64,000 nt of DNA from Thalassococcus sp. S3 (GTDB taxonomy: Bacteria; Pseudomonadota; Alphaproteobacteria; Rhodobacterales; Rhodobacteraceae): assembly GCF_004216475.1 (NCBI RefSeq), contig NZ_CP022303.1:1364001-1428000 (forward strand), written 5' to 3'. Within the stretch, counting starts at the first letter, position 1; each line of letters starts with the position of its first letter. This document shows positions 35,847 through 45,229 of the stretch, one piece after another. The notes under the pieces were generated by a model, which searched no databases, was not told where the DNA came from, and saw only the letters and a program-made list of their open reading frames with translations. A program made the position numbers and the translations under genes.

Positions 35847-36920
35847 TCAATCCTCTTCCACGGTGAGGCCGATGTAGCGGCGTACGGTCTGGCCGTCGGT
35901 CAGAAGATGCCCTCCGACAGCGACGATTTCGGTGCCTGGATCAATCCCGGTCACGACAAAGCTTGTTCCGGTCTCACTCTGGACCTCGACAGGGTGTCGG
36001 CGCACTTTTGCGCGGTCGTTTCCGGTCGTGTCGAACACCATGACCGAGGCTGACCGGTCCGCGCCGGACAGAAGCGCGGAGACCGGCAGTTCGATGCCGT
36101 CCCGTGTGACGGGCACCGAAGCGGTGACGGTCACAGTACCGCCCGGAACCAGGAAGGGGCTTTCGATTTTGGGAAAGGCAAGGCTGACAGTATAGCTTTG
36201 ACCGATGCGACCGGTTTCTGCATGGAACTCTACATAGCGTAACGGCACCGGGTCTTCGAAACCGGGAAGACGCGTTTCGAACGTGATGCCTTCGATCGCT
36301 ACGGCGCGGGCCAAGAGCCGCTCGGGCAACTCGAACGAGACCTGCACCTCGGACATGTCGTGGAGCCGCAGGATGGGCTGCCCCTGCGGGACGTTGGTGA
36401 AATTGGGGGTCAGTCTTTGGGCGACAAGGCCGTCAAACGGGGCCACAATCTGCGTGTCGGAAAGGGCATCGCGCGCCTCCCGCAGGGCGACCTTTGCCAG
36501 ATCGCGGGCCGTTTCGGCATCCTGAGCCCGCACCTGGGACGCAACATTGCTTTGCGCCAGCGTGCGGGCGCGTTGAAGGTCCCGCTCTGCCTGATCCAGC
36601 GACAATTCCGCCCGGCGTACGGCGCGTTCGAACGGAACGGGATCCAAAGCTGCGAGAACGGCGCCCTTTGGAACCCGCGCGCCCTCTGTGGCGTTCACCA
36701 CATTCATATGACCACTCACCTCGAAGGAGAGTTCCACCGTCTCTCGCGCTTCGATCCGTCCAAAAAACTGGCGGGTTTGGCGTGTCCTGGGCTCATCCGC
36801 CTTTATCAGGCGCACCGACGGCACGACGTTGCGACCGTCCTCAGCCGCGCCCGGCGAAGTGACAAGGATCGTTGAAAAGAGCGCGCCGAGGAGCGCGTTG
36901 AACCGGGCAGAGTATCTCAT
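35847..36920 (-). CDS. RND efflux periplasmic adaptor (membrane fusion protein)
   Basis: A 357-residue secreted adaptor with an N-terminal signal (FNALLGALFSTILVTSPGAA). The HlyD/AcrA-type layout follows: the first half of the lipoyl domain (GRIEARETVELSFEVSGHMN, KGAVLAALDPVPF), a short alpha-hairpin (RRAELSLDQAERDLQRARTL, RAQDAETARDLAKVAL), the second lipoyl half (TQIVAPFDGLVAQRLTPNFT) and the beta-barrel and membrane-proximal domains. There is no lipobox cysteine. It bridges the RND pump encoded immediately downstream to an outer-membrane channel. Its promoter must lie in the gap shared with panC. Confidence 0.94.
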   Translation of the reverse strand: MRYSARFNALLGALFSTILVTSPGAAEDGRNVVPSVRLIKADEPRTRQTRQFFGRIEARETVELSFEVSGHMNVVNATEGARVPKGAVLAALDPVPFERAVRRAELSLDQAERDLQRARTLAQSNVASQVRAQDAETARDLAKVALREARDALSDTQIVAPFDGLVAQRLTPNFTNVPQGQPILRLHDMSEVQVSFELPERLLARAVAIEGITFETRLPGFEDPVPLRYVEFHAETGRIGQSYTVSLAFPKIESPFLVPGGTVTVTASVPVTRDGIELPVSALLSGADRSASVMVFDTTGNDRAKVRRHPVEVQSETGTSFVVTGIDPGTEIVAVGGHLLTDGQTVRRYIGLTVEED

Positions 36921-37271
36921 CGCAGCGTTTCCTGTTTCTCAAGCAAGTCTTCCGACCGTTCGGTAGGCATCTAAGTGAAGAACAAAGGTCGTCAATGGCG
37001 CTGGGGCGAAAAAGTGTCGGATCCACGATGCGGACGAACCCGTGCATGACAGCCCGTGCGGGAGCCTGCATTTGATGGCACGTCAGGCATGCCCGAGAGA
37101 TCCGGATTTCATCTAATAAATTGATTTTATTAGTGTTAAGTGGTGAGCGTCGTTCCGAACTCATCGCAATGCGGGGCGGATAACGCTGCGTGCCCCGGTC
37201 ATGCACCTTTTTGACCGGTTGAGGCAGATGCAGCGATCCAGTATCGCTGCCGCCCAAACCGAGGGCACCCT
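36921..37271. other. Divergent intergenic region between the RND operon and panC
   Basis: No credible gene is visible in these 351 bases; the open frame crossing it on the minus strand lacks coding character. The region contains an AT-rich stretch in an otherwise GC-rich window and a perfect 8-bp dyad (37113-37133), so it should hold the promoters of both flanking transcripts. Confidence 0.6.
37113..37133. promoter_or_regulatory. Perfect AT-rich dyad, candidate operator
   Basis: CTAATAAA (37113-37120) and TTTATTAG (37126-37133) are exact inverted repeats with centre TTGAT. It lies 193 bases before the RND adaptor start (minus strand) and 139 bases before panC. The 11-mer ATTGATTTTAT inside it also occurs at 40338-40348, next to the LysR gene start. 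Repressor or activator binding is plausible; the protein is unknown. Confidence 0.4.
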
Positions 37272-38114
37272 ATGAAGATTTGTCGATCCATCTCAGAGAT
37301 ACGTGCGCTGATTGCTGACCTCAAACAGACGGGCAGCGTCGGCTTTGTCCCTACGATGGGCGCCCTTCATGACGGCCACCTCATGCTGATCCGCAGGGCT
37401 CGGGCGCAGCATGACAGCACGATCGTGTCGATTTTCGTAAACCCGACGCAGTTTGAAAACGCCGATGATCTTCTGCTTTATCCGCGTGATGAGGCATCGG
37501 ATCTGGCGGCTTTGCGCGCGGCCGGCGTGGCGGGCGTCTTCCTGCCGGAGGCTGATGCAATCTATCCCGAAGGTGCCGAGACCATCGTCGAGACCACGCA
37601 GCTTGCAAATGTTCTTCACGGTGTCGTTCGACCGGGTCATTTTCGCGGCGTCGCGACAGTGGTGACCAAGCTTTTCAACATCGTGCAGCCGGACGCGGCA
37701 TATTTCGGAAAGAAGGACTATCAGCAACTCGCCGTCATTCGCCGCATGGTCCACGATCTGCATTTGCCGTTGAGCATTCATGGCATCGATACCGTGCGCG
37801 ATCACGACGGTGTTGCCTTGTCCTCCCGGAACGTGCGGCTGTCGCCCGCGCAGCGTCGGGCTGCCCCGGTGCTTCACACCGCTTTGACCGAGGCACGCGC
37901 CCGTCTGATGGCGGGGGCCAGCATCGAAGATGCGGCAGATCTGATCGCCGAACAGATCGCCGCCGAACCGCTTGCCAGGCTGGAGGCTGTGGACATGGTG
38001 GATGCGGTAACCTTTGCACCGGTTTCGGGTCATCCCGAAGGTGTCGTCGGCATGATGCTTTCGGTTGCTTTCGGCGACATTCTTCTGATTGACCAGATGG
38101 AGGCTGAGTTATGA
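37272..38114 (+). CDS. panC: Pantoate--beta-alanine ligase (pantothenate synthetase)
   Basis: A 280-residue cytoplasmic enzyme joining pantoate and beta-alanine with ATP. Motifs: [18 protein letters not shown] (ATP-binding HxGH-type loop), [57 protein letters not shown] and [13 protein letters not shown] (KMSKS-like). All active-site blocks are intact and length is normal. It overlaps panB by 4 nt (ATGA), so the two are translated together. A PanE-like reductase that would supply pantoate is encoded at 56907. Confidence 0.97.
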   Translation: MKICRSISEIRALIADLKQTGSVGFVPTMGALHDGHLMLIRRARAQHDSTIVSIFVNPTQFENADDLLLYPRDEASDLAALRAAGVAGVFLPEADAIYPEGAETIVETTQLANVLHGVVRPGHFRGVATVVTKLFNIVQPDAAYFGKKDYQQLAVIRRMVHDLHLPLSIHGIDTVRDHDGVALSSRNVRLSPAQRRAAPVLHTALTEARARLMAGASIEDAADLIAEQIAAEPLARLEAVDMVDAVTFAPVSGHPEGVVGMMLSVAFGDILLIDQMEAEL

Positions 38115-38923
38115 GCACACAAACGGACAAGGTTCGCCGCGTGACGGTTCCTCAGATCCGGGCCCGCAAGAGGGGAGAGCCGATTGTGTCTCTGACCTCG
38201 TATCACGCGCATACGGCCGCCATCGTCGATGCACATGCCGACTTTATCCTGGTGGGCGACAGTCTGGGCATGGTGATGCACGGCATGGAAAGCACGGTCA
38301 GCGTGTCTCTTGATCTGATGATCACACATGGCAAAGCGGTCGTCCGTGGAACGAAGCAAGCGCTGGTCGTCGTCGATATGCCCTTTGGGACATACGAAGA
38401 AAGCCCGGGCATCGCGTTCCGGAACGCAGCCACGATCATGAAGGAAACGGGATGCGGCGCCGTCAAGCTGGAGGGGGGTGCCCGCATGGCTGAAACCATC
38501 CGCTTCCTTACCGAACGCGGCATTCCGGTGATGGCCCATATCGGTCTGACCCCGCAATCCAGTCACATTATGGGGGGCTTCAAGACCCAGGGGCGCGATG
38601 CTGAAAGCTGGGCGGGACATATCGCGGATGCAGAGGCTGTGGCAGAGGCGGGCGCGTTCGCCGTCGTTCTGGAGGGCATGGTCGAACCGCTGGCCGCGAA
38701 GATCACTGAAAAGGTCGATATTCCGACCATCGGCATCGGCGCCTCGGCAGAGTGCGATGGCCAGATCCTCGTGCTTGAAGACATGTTGGGTATGAACCCG
38801 TGGACCCCGAAATTCGTACGGGTTTACGCCGAGATCGGTCCGCTGATCGGGCAGGCGGTCGAACGATACGCGGCGGACGTCAAGTCGCGCGCCTTCCCCG
38901 GTGAGGACGAGACCTACAGCTAG
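38111..38923 (+). CDS. panB: 3-methyl-2-oxobutanoate hydroxymethyltransferase
   Basis: A 270-residue enzyme that adds a hydroxymethyl group from methylenetetrahydrofolate to alpha-ketoisovalerate, forming ketopantoate. Family blocks: [85 protein letters not shown] and [20 protein letters not shown]. The metal-binding Asp residues ([12 protein letters not shown]) and catalytic Glu in the late block are present. It is co-translated with panC. Confidence 0.97.
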   Translation: MSTQTDKVRRVTVPQIRARKRGEPIVSLTSYHAHTAAIVDAHADFILVGDSLGMVMHGMESTVSVSLDLMITHGKAVVRGTKQALVVVDMPFGTYEESPGIAFRNAATIMKETGCGAVKLEGGARMAETIRFLTERGIPVMAHIGLTPQSSHIMGGFKTQGRDAESWAGHIADAEAVAEAGAFAVVLEGMVEPLAAKITEKVDIPTIGIGASAECDGQILVLEDMLGMNPWTPKFVRVYAEIGPLIGQAVERYAADVKSRAFPGEDETYS

Positions 38924-39002
38924 TACCGCCCGTCGCGGTTTACGCGCGGACGCTTTCCGCCTAGAGCGGGTCCAACATGACCAAACCAGGGAACGCAGAG
39001 CC

Positions 39003-39347
39003 ATGATCGAACGGCTGCACACCAGCGCGCGGATGAGCAAGATCGTCAAACACAACGGCGTGGCCTATCTTTGCGGTCAAGTCGGAGCAGGCGAGAGCGT
39101 GGCCGAACAGACGCGTGATTGCCTGTCGCGGGTCGATGCCCTTCTGCAAGAGGCAGGGTCGGATCGTGAACATATCCTTCAAGCGATTGTCTGGCTCGCC
39201 GATATGGCGGACTTTCAAGAGATGAACGCTGTTTGGGACGCTTGGGTGCCCGAGGGGCATGCCCCGGCGCGGGCCTGCGGAGAGGCCCGTCTGGCGCGCG
39301 ATGTGCTGAAGGTTGAGATCATCGTAACGGCGGCCATCAAGGATTAG
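39003..39347 (+). CDS. RidA/YjgF family protein
   Basis: Start at ATG 39003 ([20 protein letters not shown]); the frame extends upstream to 38901 without coding character. The 114-residue protein has the Rid-family fold: [40 protein letters not shown] and [19 protein letters not shown]. The Arg that defines active RidA imine deaminases appears as [11 protein letters not shown], in a position like the family's RxxV segment but not identical, so it may belong to the YoaB/Rid2-7 type groups. It may clear reactive enamines. It is 79 bases after panB and could share its transcript. Confidence 0.85.
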   Translation: MIERLHTSARMSKIVKHNGVAYLCGQVGAGESVAEQTRDCLSRVDALLQEAGSDREHILQAIVWLADMADFQEMNAVWDAWVPEGHAPARACGEARLARDVLKVEIIVTAAIKD

Positions 39348-39402
39348 TCCGAATATATACCGCCCGGCGTGTTGGCGCGTCCTTTCGGGCTGGCCCGGAT
39401 CT

Positions 39403-40323
39403 TCAATTCAAGATCGTGATCTCGGACGCGCGCACCTTCAGGATACCGCGGATCAGGTCCGCGAGCGTCTGAAACTCTTCTTCGCGTGCCGTCCCGCGCC
39501 GCCAGACCATGCCGATCATGCGGGATGGCGCCCGCCCTTTGAACGGGCGCGCGATCACGATGTCCTGATGCGCGACTTCCGATTTGACATAAAGCGCGGG
39601 CAGCAGCGACAGGCCCATGCCCATCGCCACCATCTGCCGAAGCGTATCGAGGCTGGTGCCTTCATAGTCATGGGACAGCGCAGCGCCGTAATCGTCGCAG
39701 AAACCCCGCACTTGTTCATAAAGCTTGTGCCCCGGCTCCAACGTCATGATTATTTCGTTTTCAAGGACTTGCGGGTCGACCTTCGACAACTCCGCAATCG
39801 GGTGATCGTGCGGTGCGGCAACCAGCAGGTCCTCGCGGAAGATCGGTGCGCTGACCAGATCGGCCCGTGGAACGGGCAGGGGGAAGAACAGCAGATCCAG
39901 CGTGCCGCCCTCGAGGCTCTGCACCAGCCTGTCCGGCAATTCCTCGCGGACATAGAGGCGCAGATCAGGGTGGTTTTCATGCAGATCCGGTACGATCAAA
40001 GGCAGAAGATAGGAGCCTAGCGACTGGATCACTCCGATTTTGATCGTGTCCTCCAGCAAGGACTGACCGGCCTTTGCCATGGCCCGGATCTCGTTCATGT
40101 CGCGTAGCACGTCGCGCGCCTTGTCCACCACGCGCCGCCCCAGCGGGGTAAGGATCACCCTCGACCGGCTTCGCTCAACCAACTGTACGGAGAGCTTCTG
40201 TTCAAGTTCCTTCAACTGCACGCTCAGCGTTGGCTGAGTGACGTTACAGGCCTCCGCAGCGCGACGGAAATGCAAGGTGTCGGCGACTGCAACAAGGTAG
40301 CGGAGTTGTTGGATTGTGGGCAT
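39403..40323 (-). CDS. LysR-type regulator, OxyR-like but lacking the peroxidatic cysteine
   Basis: A 306-residue LysR-type activator. It has an N-terminal winged helix (IQQLRYLVAVADTLHFRRAA, then CNVTQPTLSVQLKELEQKL) and an OxyR-type effector domain. The OxyR subfamily is recognisable from EPGHKLYEQVRGFCDDYGA and TSLDTLRQMVAMGMGLSLLP. E. coli OxyR has GHCLRDQAMGFC, with Cys199 peroxidatic and Cys208 resolving. Here Lys200 replaces Cys199, while Cys209 aligns with Cys208. Disulfide-based peroxide sensing as in E. coli is therefore not expected. It is divergent from the universal stress/Mrp operon, with a dyad between them. Confidence 0.9.
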   Translation of the reverse strand: MPTIQQLRYLVAVADTLHFRRAAEACNVTQPTLSVQLKELEQKLSVQLVERSRSRVILTPLGRRVVDKARDVLRDMNEIRAMAKAGQSLLEDTIKIGVIQSLGSYLLPLIVPDLHENHPDLRLYVREELPDRLVQSLEGGTLDLLFFPLPVPRADLVSAPIFREDLLVAAPHDHPIAELSKVDPQVLENEIIMTLEPGHKLYEQVRGFCDDYGAALSHDYEGTSLDTLRQMVAMGMGLSLLPALYVKSEVAHQDIVIARPFKGRAPSRMIGMVWRRGTAREEEFQTLADLIRGILKVRASEITILN

Positions 40324-40348
40324 AGATCTGCAGATTGATTGATTTTAT

Positions 40349-40361
40349 CTATCAAAGATAG
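40349..40361. promoter_or_regulatory. Dyad between the LysR and stress-protein genes
   Basis: CTATC AAA GATAG is a perfect 5-bp dyad, 26 bases upstream of the LysR start and 75 bases upstream of the stress-protein start. It sits in the AT-rich centre of the 112-base divergent gap, the classical place for a LysR-family binding site that controls both the regulator and its target. No exact OxyR tetramer spacing (four ATAG/CTAT elements) is seen. Confidence 0.45.
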
Positions 40362-40435
40362 CCTGAGAATAGATTTGAACAATGGGTTATGCGCCCCATC
40401 TGCCAATCATCCCGCTGTGTCTTCCGGAGCCGCCG

Positions 40436-41410
40436 ATGAAACGCTTCAAGAACATTCTTGTCGTCTGTGATGAGAAGAGCGACTACGAGAATGCCTTTGA
40501 CCGGGTTCGCTGGCTGGCCAAGGCCAATGACGCCGCTGTTACGTTGATGGATGTGGTCGATGCAGAACCGGGGGCGCTGTCGCGCCTGCTGGCGGCTCTG
40601 CCCGGCGCGCAAAGCACGACCGTCGAGGAGCAGGTGCTGGAGGTTCACCGCACGCGTTTGGGCGAACTGGCCGCCCCGCTGATCGCGGATGGCATACCGG
40701 TCACCCAGATCGTCGAGCAGGGTATCGGGTTTCTGGAGGTCATCCGCCGCGTTCTGAGTGAGAACCACGATCTGGTGATCAAGGGTGCCGAGGCAGGGCG
40801 CGACGGCATGCTTTCCCGCAGCTTCGACATGCATCTGATGCGGAAATGCCCGTGCCCGGTCTGGATCCTAAAATCGAAAAGCGATCCAAAGGCGCGTCAT
40901 ATCCTGGCTGCCGTGGATCCGGATCAGGAGGGGGTTGCAGACGATACGTTAAGCCGCACGGTCATGGAATTGGCGACATCTCTGGCCGATCAGGACGAGG
41001 CCCGCCTGTCGGTGATGAACGTTTGGCGGGTGCAGGAGGAATCGACCCTGCGTCACACATTGGTGAAGATCCCCGATGAAGACGTAAATGCCATCGTCGC
41101 CCAGGAGCACCGGAAAAGTGCTGAAAGCCTTCAAACGTTAATGTCTCTGTTCCCAAACCACCGGAAACGGATAAACGTGCATCACGTCAAAGGGGTCGCC
41201 GGCGATGTGATCCCCGATTTTGTCGAGGCGGAGCATATCGATACGATTGTTATGGGAACGGTGGGAAGAACAGGCATCGCCGGGGTCATTATCGGCAACA
41301 CGGCGGAGACCATCCTGAACCGTGTCACCTGTTCTGTCATCGCCGTGAAACCGCCGAACTTCGTTTCGCCGGTGGAAGCCGGGACCAGCGGAAGCGGCGC
41401 GCGGCATTAA
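40436..41410 (+). CDS. Universal stress protein, tandem UspA domains
   Basis: Start at ATG 40436 (MKRFKNILVVCDEKSDYENA), with GGAG 7 nt upstream. The 324-residue protein carries two Usp domains (about 4-150 and 158-305). The first has LVIKGAEAGRDGMLSRSFDM and RKCPCPVWILKS. The second ends with DTIVMGTVGRTGIAGVIIGN and TAETILNRVTCSVIAVKPP, matching the ATP-binding G-2x-G-9x-G pattern. This is the E-type (UspE/YdaA) double-domain form. Its stop codon overlaps the start of the next gene (TAATG). It heads the run of genes leading into mrpA. Confidence 0.93.
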   Translation: MKRFKNILVVCDEKSDYENAFDRVRWLAKANDAAVTLMDVVDAEPGALSRLLAALPGAQSTTVEEQVLEVHRTRLGELAAPLIADGIPVTQIVEQGIGFLEVIRRVLSENHDLVIKGAEAGRDGMLSRSFDMHLMRKCPCPVWILKSKSDPKARHILAAVDPDQEGVADDTLSRTVMELATSLADQDEARLSVMNVWRVQEESTLRHTLVKIPDEDVNAIVAQEHRKSAESLQTLMSLFPNHRKRINVHHVKGVAGDVIPDFVEAEHIDTIVMGTVGRTGIAGVIIGNTAETILNRVTCSVIAVKPPNFVSPVEAGTSGSGARH

Positions 41411-42153
41411 TGCAGGACGAGGCCGATAAGCCGGGTCTGCGACCCTGGCAGCGTTTTCGCGTTGCGGAAACCGCACGTGATTTCGGTGCGGCTGTCAGGT
41501 CCTGCGCCACCGCCCACCTTTCGGACGCGCAACGTGCCGTGATCCTGAGGGAATGCGGTGTCATGTCCCGAAGGATGACCGAGACAGAGCGGCATCTGGA
41601 CGAAGCACGGGCAGAGACGGACCTACTGTCGCAAACTTTCGATCTGCATGTGAAGGCCGCGCAGGTCCTGGAAGACGATCTGCACAATGAAACGGATGAT
41701 GGGCGTGTTCTTCAGCTCAAGACGTCGCTGAGCCGCCTGATCGGTCAGTTGGAGAGCATCAAACCGCAGGTGGAGACCGCGCGTCAGGCCGACGCGGCGG
41801 GACTGCGATGGAGTGCGGATGTCAGGGCAGCGCTCACCGATCTGCAAGCTCAACTGGGGAAAGAGCCGGAGCCAGAGGCGCGCCCCGCAGGTGCCGGCAA
41901 GACGATCTCGCTGACCGCCGCGCTAAGCGCGCTGAGCACCGCGCTTGATGCAGCAAATGATGCCGCGCGCCGCGAAGATCCTGCACTGACTGCTACGCTG
42001 GCTCTTTTTCCGCAGCGTGATCCAAATTTGATCAGGGCGCTCGATATCGTGCGCGACCAGGCCGATGCCGTGGGCGGAGGGCTCAGCGCGCGGCTCGAAG
42101 CGTTGAAATCCGCCGCGGCCACATCACCCTCCAAGCCTGGCTCGAACGAGTAG
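41410..42153 (+). CDS. Hypothetical coiled-coil protein between Usp and mrpA
   Basis: A 247-residue soluble protein, ATG overlapping the Usp stop by one base. It is almost wholly helical: TAHLSDAQRAVILRECGVMS, TETERHLDEARAETDLLSQT, LKTSLSRLIGQLESIKPQVE and a second half, after a Pro-rich linker near 155 (PEPEARPAGAG), with SLTAALSALSTALDAANDAA. A long coiled coil (about 50-130) is likely. No signal peptide or membrane helix. I do not recognise a family. Its location, translated with Usp and 25 bases before mrpA, suggests a cytoplasmic partner of either. Confidence 0.7.
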   Translation: MQDEADKPGLRPWQRFRVAETARDFGAAVRSCATAHLSDAQRAVILRECGVMSRRMTETERHLDEARAETDLLSQTFDLHVKAAQVLEDDLHNETDDGRVLQLKTSLSRLIGQLESIKPQVETARQADAAGLRWSADVRAALTDLQAQLGKEPEPEARPAGAGKTISLTAALSALSTALDAANDAARREDPALTATLALFPQRDPNLIRALDIVRDQADAVGGGLSARLEALKSAAATSPSKPGSNE

Positions 42154-42178
42154 GCAGAGAGGCAAGAGGACAGAACAT

Positions 42179-44446
42179 ATGGGCGAGACATCTACGAAAA
42201 CGGCCGGCAATGGCCTGTCCGGTTGGCTGCCAACCCTCATCGCGGCCGGTCTTTTTGCATATTTCGCAACGCTCGTTCCCGCCGTGGCAGAGGGGAATGT
42301 GCTGCGGCTGGTTTATGATTGGGTGCCGTCGCTGGGCATCAGCCTGTCGTTCCTGGTCGATGGCCTCAGCCTGACCTTCGCCTTGCTGATCAGCGGGATC
42401 GGGACGTTGGTCATGCTTTATTCCAACACCTACCTCGCAGGACATCCGCAATATGCGCGTTTCGCGCTTTTCCTGACATCGTTCATGCTGTCGATGCTGG
42501 GACTGGTTCTGGCGGACAACCTGATCTCTCTGTTCGTCTTCTGGGAGCTGACGACGATCACCTCCTACCTGCTGATCGGCTTTGGCCATGAAACCGAGAA
42601 AGGCCGCCGCTCGGCCTTGCAGGCGCTGCTCTTGACCGGGGCAGGGGCGCTCGCCTTGCTGGCGGGACTGATCCTTTTGGGTGTCACGGCAGGGACGTTC
42701 GAGATTTCAGAGATCCTGGCCAAGGGGGACGAAATTCGAGCGCACGCGCTTTACCTGCCGATCCTGATCCTGCTGCTTGCAGGGGCCTTTACGAAATCGG
42801 CGCAATTCCCGTTTCATTTCTGGCTGCCCAACGCCATGGCGGCGCCCACGCCCGTCAGCGCGTTTCTGCATTCGGCCACGATGGTCAAGGCGGGCGTTTA
42901 TCTGCTGGCTCGGATGCATCCGGCCTTTTCCGGCACCGATGTCTGGCTTTGGACGCTGACGATTTTTGGCGCTGTTACGGCTGTTTTCGCAAGCGTTCTG
43001 GCGCTGCGCCAGACGGATCTCAAACAGGCGCTTGCCTATACGACATTGATGGCGCTGGGCACGCTGACGCTGTTTTTAGGTCAGCAGTCGGGCTATGCCA
43101 TCACGGCTTTCGTCACATTCCTGATCGTGCATTCTCTCTATAAGGCGGCGCTGTTCCTTGTGGTCGGTTGCATTGACCACGCCACGGGAACGCGCGAGGC
43201 GGATATCCTCGGCGGACTTGGGCGGGCGATGCCGATCACTGCCGTGGCCGCTGCTGTGGCGGCCTTGTCGATGGCCGGGTTTCCACCGTTTCTTGGCTTT
43301 ATCGGGAAAGAGCTGAAATATGCTGGGGCCCTCGCGGTCGCGTCCGAGCCCATGCTTGTTGCAGGCGCGGTGCTTTTGGCAAATGCGCTTATGTTCGCGG
43401 TGGCAGGCGTGGTCGCCTTCCGTCCTTTCTGGCGCCGCGCGGACGGCGAATTGCCGAAGTCACCGCACGAGGCGCCTTGGCAGATGCTCGCTGGCCCGGT
43501 TTTGCTGGCGGCGGCGGGGGCGATCTTCGGTATCAATCCCGACCTTTTGCAATCGACCCTGGTGAACCCGACCGTTGCGACGTTCCTCGGAGATCCCGGC
43601 GAAGCCAAGGAGTTGAAGCTTTGGGCCGGGGTGAACCTGCCGCTCTTTCTGAGCATTGCGACGTTCGTTCTGGGCTTTGTGATCTACTTGCTGCACCGCC
43701 CCTTGCGCCGCGGGCTTGCCGATCTCGATGCGCGCAGCCCAAATTTCGACCGTGGCTGGGACAACGTGCTGGCCGGGCTCGTCGCGGTTTCGAACTGGCA
43801 GACCCGTCTGCTGCAATCCGGCGTCTTGCGGCGTTATCTGTTCACCGTCTTCCTGACTGTCGTTCTGGCACTGGGCGGTACGATCCTGGCGCGTGGCGTC
43901 TGGGAAGGCGCACCTGATTTCTCGGACGTCGCGGCGCGCAACTGGGCGATCCTGTTGCTGATCGTGGCAGGCGCAGCTGTGATGGTGGTGACACGGTCGC
44001 GCATCGCTGCCGTGGCCGCTTTGGGCGTGGTCGGCATTGGCGTGGCGCTCATTTTCATCGTCTTCAGCGCGCCCGATGTCGCGATCACACAGCTTTTGGT
44101 TGAAACCCTGGTCGTTGTCCTGGTTGCCGTCGCCATGTTGCGGCTCCCCTTCCTTGATCCTCCAGGACAGAGCGATCATCGCCCCGTGGACGCGCTTCTT
44201 GCCATCGGTGTGGGCGCCGTGGTGACCGTGACCATTTTGGCCGTCATCGGGACGCCGTTCGATACCCGACTGACCGACTATTTCGAGACGGCGAGCTGGC
44301 CCGAAGCCTTTGGCCGGAACATCGTGAACGTCATCCTCGTCGACTTCCGCGCGCTTGACACGTTTGGAGAAATTGCCGTCGTCGTCGTCGCGGCCCTGTC
44401 GGCCTATGCGCTTCTGCGCACCACCGTAAAGGACAAGAAACAATGA
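42179..44446 (+). CDS. mrpA: Mrp Na+/H+ antiporter subunit A
   Basis: A 755-residue membrane protein homologous to complex I subunit NuoL. It has the proton-antiporter core ([36 protein letters not shown], then [20 protein letters not shown] and [20 protein letters not shown]), the TM Lys in [20 protein letters not shown], and a C-terminal MrpA/MbhD-like extension ([37 protein letters not shown]). It is the ion-translocating heart of the seven-subunit Mrp complex. It is a separate subunit rather than the fused A-B type of some proteobacteria. The stop overlaps mrpB by 4 nt. Confidence 0.95.
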   Translation: MGETSTKTAGNGLSGWLPTLIAAGLFAYFATLVPAVAEGNVLRLVYDWVPSLGISLSFLVDGLSLTFALLISGIGTLVMLYSNTYLAGHPQYARFALFLTSFMLSMLGLVLADNLISLFVFWELTTITSYLLIGFGHETEKGRRSALQALLLTGAGALALLAGLILLGVTAGTFEISEILAKGDEIRAHALYLPILILLLAGAFTKSAQFPFHFWLPNAMAAPTPVSAFLHSATMVKAGVYLLARMHPAFSGTDVWLWTLTIFGAVTAVFASVLALRQTDLKQALAYTTLMALGTLTLFLGQQSGYAITAFVTFLIVHSLYKAALFLVVGCIDHATGTREADILGGLGRAMPITAVAAAVAALSMAGFPPFLGFIGKELKYAGALAVASEPMLVAGAVLLANALMFAVAGVVAFRPFWRRADGELPKSPHEAPWQMLAGPVLLAAAGAIFGINPDLLQSTLVNPTVATFLGDPGEAKELKLWAGVNLPLFLSIATFVLGFVIYLLHRPLRRGLADLDARSPNFDRGWDNVLAGLVAVSNWQTRLLQSGVLRRYLFTVFLTVVLALGGTILARGVWEGAPDFSDVAARNWAILLLIVAGAAVMVVTRSRIAAVAALGVVGIGVALIFIVFSAPDVAITQLLVETLVVVLVAVAMLRLPFLDPPGQSDHRPVDALLAIGVGAVVTVTILAVIGTPFDTRLTDYFETASWPEAFGRNIVNVILVDFRALDTFGEIAVVVVAALSAYALLRTTVKDKKQ

Positions 44447-44862
44447 ATTCGATCATCCTTCGGGCCGGGACCCGTTATCTTGTCGGCATCCTTCTGATCT
44501 TTTCGGTGTATATGCTGCTGCGCGGTCACAACGAGCCGGGAGGCGGCTTTATCGGCGGCCTGATCGGCGCCACCGGCTTTATCCTCTACACCCTGGCCTG
44601 CGGCACCGCCGAGGCGCGCGCGTCGCTTCGGATCGAACCCCAGGTGATCGCCATGGTGGGCCTTGGGATCGCGCTTTTGGCAGGTCTGGGGGCGGCGGTC
44701 TTCGCCGAGCCGCTTTTTACCGGGCAATGGCTCTTTATCGGAGAGACGGAGGACGACAAGGGGCTGCCCCTTTCGACGGTGCTGGTCTTCGATATCGGGG
44801 TCTATCTGGTTGTTTTCGGATCGATCCTGACGCTTGTCTTCGCGATGGAAGAGGAAATCTGA
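44443..44862 (+). CDS. mrpB: Mrp Na+/H+ antiporter subunit B
   Basis: A 139-residue protein with four membrane helices. It has the MnhB/MrpB core [60 protein letters not shown] and a terminal MEEEI. It is required for assembly of the seven-subunit cation/proton antiporter. Start overlaps the mrpA stop (ATGA), and the stop is 1 base before mrpC. Confidence 0.95.
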   Translation: MNSIILRAGTRYLVGILLIFSVYMLLRGHNEPGGGFIGGLIGATGFILYTLACGTAEARASLRIEPQVIAMVGLGIALLAGLGAAVFAEPLFTGQWLFIGETEDDKGLPLSTVLVFDIGVYLVVFGSILTLVFAMEEEI

Positions 44863-44863
44863 G

Positions 44864-45229
44864 ATGGAAGCGCTCCTCGCTGTCACCATTGGCGCACTGG
44901 TCGCCGCATCCGTCTATCTGATGCTCGCGCGCAACGTGCTGCGCTTCATCTTTGGGCTGGCGCTGATCTCGAACGCGGCCAACCTGATCATTTTCACCGG
45001 CGGACGGCTGACCGAAGGCTCCCCCCCGCTGATCCCCGAGGGCTCTGATTTTCCGGCCGCCGACGTGGCCAACGCGTTGCCGCAGGCATTGGTGCTGACG
45101 GCCATCGTGATCGGCTTTGGCCTCTTTGCCTTTGCCTTGGTCCTCGTGTTCCGGGCCTATACGACGCTTGGCACCCTGAATTCCGACGAGATGCGCGTCG
45201 CCGAACCCAAAGAGAAGTCCGTTTCGTGA
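44864..45229 (+). CDS. mrpC: Mrp Na+/H+ antiporter subunit C
   Basis: A 121-residue NuoK-like subunit; ATG 44864 gives the family-length protein (MEALLAVTIGALVAASVYLM). Three helices carry LARNVLRFIFGLALISNAAN, LIIFTGGRL and DVANALPQALVLTAIVIGFG, the last being the conserved MrpC/NuoK block. The C-terminal tail is cytoplasmic (EMRVAEPKEKSVS). Overlaps the GTG start of mrpD by 4 nt. Confidence 0.95.
   Translation: MEALLAVTIGALVAASVYLMLARNVLRFIFGLALISNAANLIIFTGGRLTEGSPPLIPEGSDFPAADVANALPQALVLTAIVIGFGLFAFALVLVFRAYTTLGTLNSDEMRVAEPKEKSVS

Noticed and set aside
40324..40435. Canonical OxyR binding site
   Set aside because: ATAG and CTAT elements occur but not with the four-element, 7-base spacing; only a short dyad is reported.
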